Part shown: positions 16,777 to 25,492 of the stretch, in pieces
Layout: each line of letters begins with the position of its first letter
Numbering within the stretch: the stretch's first letter is position 1
DNA from: Streptomyces antioxidans
Lineage (GTDB): Bacteria > Actinomycetota > Actinomycetes > Streptomycetales > Streptomycetaceae
Assembly (NCBI RefSeq): GCF_000968685.2
Contig: NZ_LAKD02000004.1
Coordinates: 1-64,000, forward strand
Reading direction: 5' to 3'
DNA length: 64,000 nt
Program-made: the position numbers and the translations under genes
The notes under the pieces: model-generated
Database searches by the model: none
Seen by the model: only the letters and a program-made list of their open reading frames with translations
Told to the model about the DNA's origin: nothing

Positions 16777-17877
16777 TCACGCACAGGGTGGCACCGCCGA
16801 TGACACCTCGGACAGGAGCTGCTCCACCTCACTCCCCCAGCGTGAGGCGATCACCAGGTCGCGTGCCGGGTCCACCCACAACAGGTGGTTGCCGCCGTTG
16901 CCGCGGGCGCAGCGGCCTGTGCGCGGGGCGCGGGGCCATACCGTGCCGTGGTCGTTGAGCCACCAGGACAGGCCGTACTCGGGCTTGACTGGGCAGGGCG
17001 TCCACAATTCCTCGGTCCAGCGCCGTGACAGGACCTGACGTTCGCCCCACCGCCCGCCCCGCAGGCAGAGCAGGCCGATGCGGGCCAGGTCCAGGGCGCT
17101 GATCCACAGGCCGCCGCCCCAGTGCGCGCCGCCGGAGACCACCGGTACCTGTGCGCCGTCCACCTCGATGACCGCGTGGTCATAGCCGTGCCAGGACCAG
17201 CCCTCGGAGGCGCCGATCGGTGTCATGACGCGTTCGCGCAGCACATCCGGCAGGGTGCGGCGGAGCAGGATCGTGAGCGCCAGCGCCGTCAGGTTCACGC
17301 GCACGTCGTTGTAGGCCCAGCCGGCGCCGGGCGGCCCGCCGGCCGACTCCGTGCCCTCACGGGTGCTCTGCGCATCGGCCCAGGTGGGCTTGGACCACAA
17401 TTCGCCCTCCCACTGGCTGGTCTGGTCCAGCAGGTGGCGCCAAGTGATCGCGCGTCCGTGAGGAGTGTCGAACTCGGGCAGGTCCACGGTCTTCAGCACC
17501 GGCTCGTCCAACCGCAGCGCACCGTCGTCGAAGGCGATGCCCGCCACCAGCGACAGCACACTCTTCGTGGCGCTGTAGGCCATCTCGGCGCGTGCGGGAT
17601 CGCCCCACGCGGCGAGCACCGTGCCGGCCCGCACCACGACACCGCTGGCTCCCTGCCCGTCGAGCAGCGGGCCGATCACCTCGCGGTGCGAGGTGTCTGA
17701 CACCTGGTCGGCGAGATACGACGCCATGTCGTCGATGCCCGCCACCGGCCGCCCCGCCTGCGCGTGCACGGCCCGGGTGAGTGCCGCCGTGTCCACTCCA
17801 TGCCGGGGGTCCACGGTCCGGTCGCCGTCCGCCAGGACCTCTCCGTCGTATCGCGATGTCACCACGTCCACGCCCAT
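16777..17877 (-). CDS. Serine hydrolase of the class C beta-lactamase / D-peptidase family
   Basis: A 366-residue penicillin-binding-like hydrolase. The S-x-x-K nucleophile motif is seen as YSATKSVLSL, the Tyr-x-Asn motif as WAYNDVRVN, and the third motif region as GNGGNHLLWVDP. No signal peptide is visible, so it is probably cytoplasmic. It is the last gene of the NRPS operon (73 bp after the acyl-CoA dehydrogenase-like gene) and is followed by a strong hairpin. In biosynthetic clusters such proteins act as peptidases, esterases, transacylases or self-resistance enzymes; which applies here cannot be told. Confidence 0.85.
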   Translation of the reverse strand: MGVDVVTSRYDGEVLADGDRTVDPRHGVDTAALTRAVHAQAGRPVAGIDDMASYLADQVSDTSHREVIGPLLDGQGASGVVVRAGTVLAAWGDPARAEMAYSATKSVLSLVAGIAFDDGALRLDEPVLKTVDLPEFDTPHGRAITWRHLLDQTSQWEGELWSKPTWADAQSTREGTESAGGPPGAGWAYNDVRVNLTALALTILLRRTLPDVLRERVMTPIGASEGWSWHGYDHAVIEVDGAQVPVVSGGAHWGGGLWISALDLARIGLLCLRGGRWGERQVLSRRWTEELWTPCPVKPEYGLSWWLNDHGTVWPRAPRTGRCARGNGGNHLLWVDPARDLVIASRWGSEVEQLLSEVSSAVPPCA

Positions 17878-17950
17878 CCTCCGCCGTCTGCCAGCATCTG
17901 TGTCATCCGCGCCGGACGCCCGGGCCGTCGGGCCGTCCTCACCTGCCGCA

Positions 17951-19156
17951 TCAGCCGAGCGCGTCCTGCAGGCTGCTTCGGCGCGGGAGCTGGGCGAGTC
18001 CGCCGCTGCCGAGGCGGATGCGGTCCTCGCTGATCATGACCCGGGCGGAGAGCACGTCACGTATCTGGCGGCTCAGGCTCCATTTGCTCGCCGACGGCTC
18101 CCGGTAGGCGTCCACCCCAATGACCTGGAAGGAGTCCAGCACGCTCTCGTTGGCCCGGGCGGCGGCCGTCAGGCGCAGCGCGTTCGAGCGGCGCACCATG
18201 GCGTCGCCGGCCATGCCGCGCAACTCCTCGTACTGGGCGGCGAGCGAGTGGATCTGCTCCGTGAGTTCGTCGATGGTGTCCGAGGCCCGTCCCAGCCGCA
18301 TCGTCTTGGCCGTGAGGACGTCGGGTGCGGTCCTGCTCTGCTGTCGTCGGAAGGCGTCCTGTGCGGTGGTGAACGCGGACTCGGCGATGCCCAGCCAGCA
18401 CGCGGCCCAGCCCAGGTTCGACAGCGGCATGATGACGCGGGCCGAGACCTCGCTGAACGACTCTTCCAGGATCCGGTCGCGATGCGTCCGGGCCCGGACC
18501 CTGCCGCCGCCGCTGCCCGTGCCCCGCATGCCGAGCGCCTGCCACTCGCGCCAGTGGGACACGGCCAGTTCGTCGCGGTGCACCAGCACGACCGCTCCCT
18601 CGGTGACCGCGTCGTCGGCCGAGCGCCGGGCCACCAGCAGTCCGGCGTCGGCCTGTTGGAGATAGGAGGAGACCGAGACGTTCTTGTCGATGAGGACGGC
18701 GCCGCTGCCGTCCGGCTCCTCGCGGCAGTGGGCCCGGCTCTCCCGGGGGCTGGCGGCTCCGGTCTCCGACATCAGGCTCGCCACCAGGGGCTGGGTCTGC
18801 CACGCGGAGTCGAGGAACTCCTGTACGGCCGTGCTGGTCTTCGGCTGGCGTGCGACCGCCTGGAGCTGCCCCTGGTGCATCGCCCAGATCATGGCGGTGG
18901 AGGCACACGCCTGGCCGAGTGCGTGGGCCACCGCGACGATCTGCGGCGCGGTCCACAGTCCCTGGCCCGGGGCGGGCTCGGGAGCGAGGAGCCGGTGCCG
19001 TTTCAGTGCGGCGATGGCCTCGGTCGGGAAGCGGCTCGCGGCGTCCACGTCGACCGCGTGGGCGCGGGCCACCTCCGCGGCTGCGGCAAGCCGTTCGCGC
19101 AGGGTCGCACCGTCGGCGCTGTCGATGTCCTTGATGCCGTCCAGGTCTTCAGTCAT
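17951..19156 (-). CDS. Acyl-CoA dehydrogenase / flavin monooxygenase family protein
   Basis: A 401-residue member of the acyl-CoA dehydrogenase fold. It has the N-terminal helical part with FPTEAIAALKRHRLLAPEP, the middle beta domain with LGMRGTGSGGG, and the C-terminal helical bundle ending in RLGSGGLAQLP. It resembles the subgroup that includes flavin-dependent hydroxylases and carrier-protein desaturases, as judged from the beginning (LRERLAAAAEVARAHA) and the absence of an obvious catalytic Glu signature. It lies 60 bp after the C-A-T-TE gene, so a role in desaturating or hydroxylating an enzyme-bound or released intermediate of the NRPS pathway is inferred. Confidence 0.75.
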   Translation of the reverse strand: MTEDLDGIKDIDSADGATLRERLAAAAEVARAHAVDVDAASRFPTEAIAALKRHRLLAPEPAPGQGLWTAPQIVAVAHALGQACASTAMIWAMHQGQLQAVARQPKTSTAVQEFLDSAWQTQPLVASLMSETGAASPRESRAHCREEPDGSGAVLIDKNVSVSSYLQQADAGLLVARRSADDAVTEGAVVLVHRDELAVSHWREWQALGMRGTGSGGGRVRARTHRDRILEESFSEVSARVIMPLSNLGWAACWLGIAESAFTTAQDAFRRQQSRTAPDVLTAKTMRLGRASDTIDELTEQIHSLAAQYEELRGMAGDAMVRRSNALRLTAAARANESVLDSFQVIGVDAYREPSASKWSLSRQIRDVLSARVMISEDRIRLGSGGLAQLPRRSSLQDALG

Positions 19157-19216
19157 GGCCTCTTCCGTACGTGGGTGCTGTCAGCTGCTCGGCGGCGGGT
19201 CTGCGGCCCGGTGGGC

Positions 19217-22200
19217 TCAGTCGCCGCACTCGATGAGTGTCTTGCGCAGGTGTGGTCCGGATTCGGCCAGCTTGTCCGGGTCGAGCATGCGCAGGTGCGG
19301 TGCGGTGGTCGTGATCGTGTCCGTCTGGCCCTCGAAGAGGCCCTCCCAGTACCGCCCGTCGAGGACCGAGGTGCGGTCCGCGGCCAGGAAGTGGGTGAGA
19401 CCGCAGGGCGCCTGGGGCGGCGGGCCGGCGAGGTCCACGTCGGCGGCGTCGAACATCACCACGTGTTCGATCTGGTGGCCGCGGTCGTGGAGTTCGGCCG
19501 CGACGGCGGGTGCCAGCGCCGCGCCCATGGACCAGCCGACCAGCACGACCGGTCCCAGCACGTCGATGTCCTGAACGGCCGAGAGGAACTCCTCCAGCAC
19601 GGCGGCCGGATCGGCGGATCGGCCGTCGGTCTTGAGGATCGGGGACAGAACGCCGTGGACCGGCATGTGCTTGGGGAGATACGGCAGCAGTTGGACGAAG
19701 CTCCACGCCGTGCCGCTCAGCGGCGGGAGGCAGATCACCGTCGGCTCGCCGCCCGCGGCCCGCAGCGGGACCGAGGACTTGGGAACGAACTCCGGGCGCC
19801 CGAGCCGTTCGGCGAAGGTCCGCGGGGTCGGGTAACGGAAGACCTCGGCGGTCTCCAGGGTGACACCGAACATGTCCGTGAAGCGCAGCACCATCTGTAC
19901 CGCGAGCAGCGAATGCCCGCCCAGGTCGAAGAAGTGGGAGTCGCGTCCGATGTCGTCGCGTCCCAGCAGGTCGCGGAAGACCCCGCGGACCAGGTGTTCG
20001 TGGGGCGAGCCGCCGTCCCTGTCGGCCACCGGCGCCGGCCTGGTGGTGTCGGCGAGGCCGCGGCGGTCGAGCTTGCCGCTGGCGGACATCGGCAGTGCGT
20101 CCAGGCGGACGTAGCGGGACGGGATCATGTAGGCGGGCAGTGTCCGGGAGAGGTGCTCGCGCAGTTCGGCCGCGTCCGGCGGGTTGTCGCCCTCGGGGAT
20201 GATGCCGGCGATCAGCCGGTCGGCGGCCTCGGGATCGACACCGACGACGGCGGCGGCGGCGCCGGGGCATTCCGCCAGCCGCTTCTCGATCTCCTCCAGC
20301 TCGACCCGGAAGCCGCGCACCTTGACCTGGGTGTCGAGCCGCCCCAGGAAGCGCAGCCGTCCCTGGGCGTCCCAGCGCCCCGCGTCCCCGGTGCGGTAGC
20401 GGCGGTACCCGTCCGCCGCGATCCGGTCGAGCGGAAAGCGGCTGGCGGTGAGCTCCGGCTGCCCGACGTAGCCCTGGGCCACTTGGGGGCCGGCGAGGAA
20501 GATCTCCCCGGGTACGTTGACCGGGCAGGGGCGGTAGGAGGCGTTAAGGACGTAGGCGCGGTTGAGGCCGAAGGGGACGCCGACGCAGGAGGCCGTCTCG
20601 ACCCGGGCGGCGTGGGCCTTCCCGCCCCCGCCGGAGCTCTGGACGGTGCAGTAGACCGTGGCTTCCGTCGGACCGTAGAAATTCCAGTACTCCAGTCCGC
20701 GCCCGTCCAGGTAGGCGGCGAAATCGGCGGGCAGCGGTTCGCCGCCGAGCATCAGCCTGGTGCCGTTGGCGACCTCGACTCCCGCCTCACGCAAGGACTT
20801 CCACACGGTGGGAGTGCCACCGACGTAGGTCACCGGTGGGGTCCTCGACAGCGCCCGCCCGACCGCTGCCGGGCTGGTCGCTCCCTCCAAAAGCAGCTGG
20901 ACCGAGGCGCCGGCCAGCAGCGGGACCAGGTACTCCAGCAGGGAGATGTCGAACGAGGTGGTGGTCAGGCTCAGCGAGACGTCCTCGGGGGTTATCCCGA
21001 CGAGCTCGACCGCTGCCTCGCAGAAGGCGGAGAGCGCGGTGCGGGCGACGGCGACGCCCTTCGGGTCACCGGTGGAACCCGAGGTGTACATGATGTACGC
21101 GGTCGTCTTTGTCTCGGGGTCCGGGCGGGCGGCCCGCTCGGCGGTACGGCCCCGTAGTCCGGCCGGGCTCACCGTGCGCACGCCCGCGAGCGCCGGGGTG
21201 CCCTCGTGGCTCACCACGAGTCGGGCGTTGGCGTCCTCGAGGATGAACGCGACCCGCTGAGCGGGGTGCGCGGCATCGAGCGGGAGGAAGACGGCGCCCA
21301 GCTTCCAGACGCCGAGCACGGTGGCGAGGAAATCGAGGCCGCGCGGCAGCCGGACGGCGACCACATCGCCGTGGCCGATGCCTTCGGCGGCCAGTGCGTC
21401 GGCGAACGCGTCGGCCTCCCGGTTAAGTTGGCGGAAGGTCAGGTGGCCGTCGCCGGATCGTGCGGCGATCCGGTCGGGCCAGGTCTGCACTGCCTGGCCG
21501 AACCGCGTCAGGACGTCCGGGACGGGCCGGGCGGCGGCTTCCACGGTGCCCAGCCCGGAGAACTCGCCCACCCGGTTCTTCTCCTCCTGGGAGGCGAGGT
21601 CGAGGTCCGCCACCCGCACCGTGGGCGTCCCGGCCGCCTGGAGCAGGACCTGGCCGAGGTGGGAGACCAGGGCGAGCATCGTGCTCCGGTCGAAGCGGGC
21701 CGTGTCGTACTGGAGGCGCAGCCGCAGACGGCCGGCCTCGGGCACGAAGGTGGTCGTGAGGTCATACCGCGCACCGTTCAGCTCGACCCAGAGGTGTTCG
21801 GTCGGCTCCAGACCGTCCAGGTGGAAGGGCAGGTCGGGCAGGTTGGCGACGGACAGCGAGACCTGGAAGACCGGCGAGAGGTTGTCCTGCCGCCGCACCG
21901 GCAGGCTCTGCAGAACCTGGTCGAAGGGGAGTTCCTGGTGCTGCATCGCCTTCAGGCTGGAGCTGCGGGTGGACTTGAGCAGATCCAGGAAGGAGGCATC
22001 GTCGTCGACCGGGACGCGGACCGAGATCAGGTTCAAGAAGAGTCCGACGGTGGACTCGAACTCCGTCCTGGTCCGTCCGGCGACCGGCGTGCCCAGCACG
22101 ACGTCCCGCTGGTCGGAGTACCTGGTGAGCACCACGGACAGCGCCGCGGCGAGCACCATGTACAGGGTGCAGCGTGCCGTGGACGCGAGCTGCCGGGCCG

Positions 22201-22930
22201 CGTCGTACACCTCGTCCGGCAGCATCAGGTTGATCATGGAGCCCGTCATGTCGCGGCGTTCGGGGCGCGGTCGGTCCCAGGGCAGCTCGATCTGCGCGGG
22301 GGCTCCCTCCAGGTAGTCCCGCCAGAACGTGGCCTCCTCCCGGATCCGGTCCTCGTTGAGGTGCTCCCGCTGCCAGGCGGCGAACTCGGGGTACTGGACC
22401 GTCACTTCCCGGGGCTTTTTGTCCGTGGCGCCGACTTCGCGGTTGTAGAAGAGGGCGATCTCCTCGATCACGTTGGTCAGGGACCAGCCGTCCAGGGCGA
22501 TGTGGTGCCCGATCACGACCAGCGCGTGCAGCGTGGGGCTCCAGCGCAGCAGGTAGACCCGCATCGGTGACTCGGAAGCCAGGTCGAACGGCCGCCCGGC
22601 CGCTTCCCGTACGAAGGCCTCGATGTCCGGCCGCAGCGCATCGGTGGAGATGTCCTCCGCGGACATCTCCACCACGTCCAGCACCTGTCCGGCCTGTGGC
22701 TCGACCCACTGCATGGGCTCGTGACCGCCGGTCGCGGGGGTGATCCTGGTGCGCAGAGCGTCATGCCGCTCAACGACCGTCCGGACGGCGGTGTCGAGTG
22801 CGCCGGCCACGAGCGCACCGCGCAGAATCCTGACATCGGGGTTGATGTAGGCGACGTTCCCGGGGGCGACCTGCTCGACGAACCAGATGCGCTGCTGGCC
22901 GAAGGACAGCGGCGTCTCGATGCGGGACAT
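19217..22930 (-). CDS. NRPS termination module: C-A-T-TE
   Basis: A 1237-residue NRPS. Order: condensation domain (~5-430, active HHIALDG), adenylation domain (~460-960, with YTSGSTGDPKG, FYGPTEA, YRTGD and ASGKLDRR), carrier protein (DLGGHSLLAVQ, Ser for phosphopantetheine) and a C-terminal thioesterase (GWSMG nucleophile, Asp in MFDAADVD, His in TAPHLRML). By eye the specificity residues of the A domain read roughly D-I-L-G-M-G-F-V-Y-K, which I cannot assign. The thioesterase is short (about 195 residues) and almost lacks the lid between Asp and His, so macrocycle formation is uncertain. As the last NRPS in the operon it should release the product. The start is 16 bp after the shrunken thioesterase gene. 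Confidence 0.9.
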   Translation of the reverse strand: MSRIETPLSFGQQRIWFVEQVAPGNVAYINPDVRILRGALVAGALDTAVRTVVERHDALRTRITPATGGHEPMQWVEPQAGQVLDVVEMSAEDISTDALRPDIEAFVREAAGRPFDLASESPMRVYLLRWSPTLHALVVIGHHIALDGWSLTNVIEEIALFYNREVGATDKKPREVTVQYPEFAAWQREHLNEDRIREEATFWRDYLEGAPAQIELPWDRPRPERRDMTGSMINLMLPDEVYDAARQLASTARCTLYMVLAAALSVVLTRYSDQRDVVLGTPVAGRTRTEFESTVGLFLNLISVRVPVDDDASFLDLLKSTRSSSLKAMQHQELPFDQVLQSLPVRRQDNLSPVFQVSLSVANLPDLPFHLDGLEPTEHLWVELNGARYDLTTTFVPEAGRLRLRLQYDTARFDRSTMLALVSHLGQVLLQAAGTPTVRVADLDLASQEEKNRVGEFSGLGTVEAAARPVPDVLTRFGQAVQTWPDRIAARSGDGHLTFRQLNREADAFADALAAEGIGHGDVVAVRLPRGLDFLATVLGVWKLGAVFLPLDAAHPAQRVAFILEDANARLVVSHEGTPALAGVRTVSPAGLRGRTAERAARPDPETKTTAYIMYTSGSTGDPKGVAVARTALSAFCEAAVELVGITPEDVSLSLTTTSFDISLLEYLVPLLAGASVQLLLEGATSPAAVGRALSRTPPVTYVGGTPTVWKSLREAGVEVANGTRLMLGGEPLPADFAAYLDGRGLEYWNFYGPTEATVYCTVQSSGGGGKAHAARVETASCVGVPFGLNRAYVLNASYRPCPVNVPGEIFLAGPQVAQGYVGQPELTASRFPLDRIAADGYRRYRTGDAGRWDAQGRLRFLGRLDTQVKVRGFRVELEEIEKRLAECPGAAAAVVGVDPEAADRLIAGIIPEGDNPPDAAELREHLSRTLPAYMIPSRYVRLDALPMSASGKLDRRGLADTTRPAPVADRDGGSPHEHLVRGVFRDLLGRDDIGRDSHFFDLGGHSLLAVQMVLRFTDMFGVTLETAEVFRYPTPRTFAERLGRPEFVPKSSVPLRAAGGEPTVICLPPLSGTAWSFVQLLPYLPKHMPVHGVLSPILKTDGRSADPAAVLEEFLSAVQDIDVLGPVVLVGWSMGAALAPAVAAELHDRGHQIEHVVMFDAADVDLAGPPPQAPCGLTHFLAADRTSVLDGRYWEGLFEGQTDTITTTAPHLRMLDPDKLAESGPHLRKTLIECGD

Positions 22931-22946
22931 ACCTGAGCTCCAGAAG

Positions 22947-23405
22947 TCAGGGCCGATGGGTGTGGTGGGGGCGACCGGTGACCTGGGGCGCGTCGCGGTC
23001 GGGGAGATCGAGCCGGATCGCGTCGGGCGCCTCCTCCGTGCGGTCGTGCGGGAAGAAGTGACCGCTGTCGAAGGTCCGGGTCGTCACCGATTGGGCAGCG
23101 CCCGTCCAGCGGGCGAGCGACCGGGGCGGGGCGAGCCGGTCGGTGCGGCCCGCGTACGCGGCGGTGGGGGTGGTCAGACGACGGTCGTCGCTGACGAAAC
23201 CGTGCAGCGAAGCGAGGTCGTTAAGGAGCCTCGCCACGGCCAGCTCGCGCATGCCGCGGTCGTCGAGCACGTCCGCCGGTGTGCCGCCGGCTCTGCGGAA
23301 GGCGTGTGCGGTTCCGCCCGCGTGCGGTACGGCCACGGGCGGGAGTCCGGCCGGTGGCTGCCGCGGCTGGGGCCCGGGGGCGGGCGGGAGGAGAGCGGAG
23401 CTCAT
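22947..23405 (-). CDS. Internally deleted type II thioesterase, probably inactive
   Basis: A 152-residue open frame that reads as two ends of a type II thioesterase. The N-terminal PHAGGTAHAFR is joined directly to the C-terminal half (GGTPADVLDDRGMRELAVARLLNDL ... YAGRTDRLAPP ... SGHFFPHD). The family is normally about 240-255 residues; roughly 100 residues, including the GHSMG nucleophile elbow, are absent. The Asp and His of the triad appear to remain. The ATG overlaps the stop of the A-domain gene by 4 bp (ATGA), so it is still translationally coupled. Normal type II thioesterases clear mis-primed carriers; this one should not be catalytic. A remnant, a structural partner, or an assembly artefact are the options. 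Confidence 0.75.
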   Translation of the reverse strand: MSSALLPPAPGPQPRQPPAGLPPVAVPHAGGTAHAFRRAGGTPADVLDDRGMRELAVARLLNDLASLHGFVSDDRRLTTPTAAYAGRTDRLAPPRSLARWTGAAQSVTTRTFDSGHFFPHDRTEEAPDAIRLDLPDRDAPQVTGRPHHTHRP

Positions 23406-25492
23406 GCCGGGAATGCCTCCTGCTGTGGCGCGGTGTGGTCCTGCCGGCTGAGTTCGCGCAGCCTCGACCGGTCGATCTTGCCGCTGGCGGTCATCGGGAA
23501 CCGTTCGAGAACGGTGAACCGGGCCGGGACCATGGCGGGCATCAGCAGGGTCAGCGCGTGGCGGCGCAGCTCCGCCCGGCCGGGCGGGTCGTCTGGGTCG
23601 ACGATGAGCCAGGCGATGAGTTGGTCCCCGCCGGGCGTCGTGGTCTTCACGACCGCGCTCGCGCGTACTTTCGGGTGCTGGTCGAGAACGTGCTCGACCT
23701 CTCCCGCCTCGATCCGCACCCCATGGATCTTGATCTGCTGGTCGGTCCGCCCCCGGTAGTCCAGGACCGGGCGGCCGTCGGCGGACGACTTCGAGGTGGA
23801 CCACCGGACGAGGTCGCCCGTGCGGTACATGCGTCCGCCCGGCAGGGCTGCGAAGGGGTCGGGAACGAACCGCTCACGGGTGAGGTCCGGAGCACCGGCG
23901 TACCCCGAGGCGAGGCACACTCCGGCCAGATGGAGCTCGCCGACCGCTCCGAAGGGCACCGGTTCCCCGTTCGGGGTCAGCACATAGGCGCTGACGTTGT
24001 CGATCGGCCCACCGATCGGTACGGCGGGGCCCGGCTCGGGTGCACGGCAGTCCCAGGCGGTCACGTCGACGGCCGCCTCGGTGGGTCCGTAGAGGTTGTG
24101 CACGGTGGCGCCCAGCACCGAGGCCGCCCGGTTCGCCAGCGCGGGCGAAAGCACCTCGCCGCTGCAGACCACCCGGCGCAGCCGGGTGCACTCCGCGGCC
24201 CGCGGTTCGCGCAGGAACTGCTCCAGTACGCAGGGTACGAAGTGGGCGACCGTGACCTCCTCCCGGATGACGGTCTCGGCCATCTCCTCGGGATCGAGGT
24301 GCGCCAGCGGGGGCGCCATCGCGAGGCGGGCCCCGACGAGCAGCGGCCAGAAGAACTCCCACACGGACACGTCGAAGTCGAACGGGGTCTTCTGCAGGAC
24401 GGTGTCCGAGCCGTCGAGGCCGAAGTGGTCCTGCATCCACAGCAGACGGTTGACGATGGCCCTGTGCGGAACGACGACGCCCTTGGGGCGCCCGGTCGAG
24501 CCGGAGGTGAAAAGGACGTACGCCGGGTCGTCCGACCGGGCAGGGTGCCCGCCGGCCGTAGCGGGGGCTGGTCCGGCGGAGGGCGGTCCTGACAGCCGTA
24601 TGCCGGAGAGTCCCAGCAGGGCCACCTGCGGTGCGGCCTGCCGCGTCTTTTCCACGGCTTCCTCGGCGGATACGACGATCCGCGCTCCGGCCGTTTCGAT
24701 CATGGTCTGGAGGCGGGCGGGCGAGGCCTCGGGGCTGAGTGGCAGATAGGCCCCGCCGGCCAGCAGGATGGCCAGCAGCACCCCGGGGAGTTCCACCGAG
24801 CGCCAGGCGCTCACCCCGATCACGTCGCCTGGGAGGACGCCCTCGGCCCGGAGCCGGTCCGCGAACGCGCGTGCTTGGGCGAGGAGTTCGGTGTAGGTCA
24901 GCGATTCGCTCCCGGCGGTGACCGCCACCCGCGTGGGGTGGAGCTCGGCCGTCCGCACGATCAGCTCGTGCAGCGAGGACGGCGGGCGGGCCACCTGTGC
25001 TCCGGCGAGGGACCGGAGCATCTGGTGCTCCTCGGCGCCGGCCACCACCAGGTGGTCCAGACCCGACGTGGCAGTGGCGGCGAGCCGCTGCAGCACGGTC
25101 CGTGTCCGCTCCGGTGCCCAGCGCGTGAAGGTCTTGCCGCACCGGTGTACGACGGTCGGCGGCTCGTCCTTCCCGCTGTGCGGCACTTCGAGTCGGCAGG
25201 GCGGGTGGTCTCCCGCGCCGTCCCGGCAGCTGTCGCAGTGCACGTCGAGGCGGACCGTGCCGCGCCGGGACCACGCCTCGATCGCCTCGCCGAGCCGTGT
25301 CACCGCCTCATGTCCGCCGTCCGCCAGGGCCACGCTCACCCCCTCGGCGGGGGTGTCCGGTCCGACCCGAACGGTGGCGTGTCCTGGGTGGCAGACCCGT
25401 GCCGCCACGACGGCGGCAGCGAGGGCGGCCGAGGCCCGGTCGGGGGCCTGAACCGTGACGCGCTCGCCTTCGATCACTTCGTGCTGCTGCAC
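23402..25492 (-). CDS. Stand-alone NRPS adenylation protein, predicted Ser-activating, with an unusual N-terminal segment
   Basis: A 696-residue protein with one adenylation domain (~165-690: FTSGSTGRPKGV, LYGPTEAAVD, YRTGDLVRW, GRTDQQIKIHG, TASGKIDRS) and no carrier domain. Specificity residues read by eye D-V-W-H-V-S-L-V-D-K, the well-known serine pattern. The first ~160 residues are not a full condensation domain. They contain a small Cys group (CDSC...C, HRCGK), and their end (ERTRTVLQRLAATATS...) resembles the C-to-A linker, so they may be the eroded tail of a condensation domain. The gene overlaps the KS-AT-T gene by 19 bp and the shrunken thioesterase by 4 bp. It must load a carrier in trans, most simply the T domain of the neighbouring KS-AT-T protein. 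Confidence 0.88.
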   Translation of the reverse strand: MQQHEVIEGERVTVQAPDRASAALAAAVVAARVCHPGHATVRVGPDTPAEGVSVALADGGHEAVTRLGEAIEAWSRRGTVRLDVHCDSCRDGAGDHPPCRLEVPHSGKDEPPTVVHRCGKTFTRWAPERTRTVLQRLAATATSGLDHLVVAGAEEHQMLRSLAGAQVARPPSSLHELIVRTAELHPTRVAVTAGSESLTYTELLAQARAFADRLRAEGVLPGDVIGVSAWRSVELPGVLLAILLAGGAYLPLSPEASPARLQTMIETAGARIVVSAEEAVEKTRQAAPQVALLGLSGIRLSGPPSAGPAPATAGGHPARSDDPAYVLFTSGSTGRPKGVVVPHRAIVNRLLWMQDHFGLDGSDTVLQKTPFDFDVSVWEFFWPLLVGARLAMAPPLAHLDPEEMAETVIREEVTVAHFVPCVLEQFLREPRAAECTRLRRVVCSGEVLSPALANRAASVLGATVHNLYGPTEAAVDVTAWDCRAPEPGPAVPIGGPIDNVSAYVLTPNGEPVPFGAVGELHLAGVCLASGYAGAPDLTRERFVPDPFAALPGGRMYRTGDLVRWSTSKSSADGRPVLDYRGRTDQQIKIHGVRIEAGEVEHVLDQHPKVRASAVVKTTTPGGDQLIAWLIVDPDDPPGRAELRRHALTLLMPAMVPARFTVLERFPMTASGKIDRSRLRELSRQDHTAPQQEAFPA

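Noticed and set aside
17621..21157. Very long plus-strand open frame (over 1100 codons) across the NRPS termination module
   Set aside because: It is the antisense mirror of an obvious NRPS with all motifs on the minus strand; its text is Gly/Arg/Val-rich without domains.
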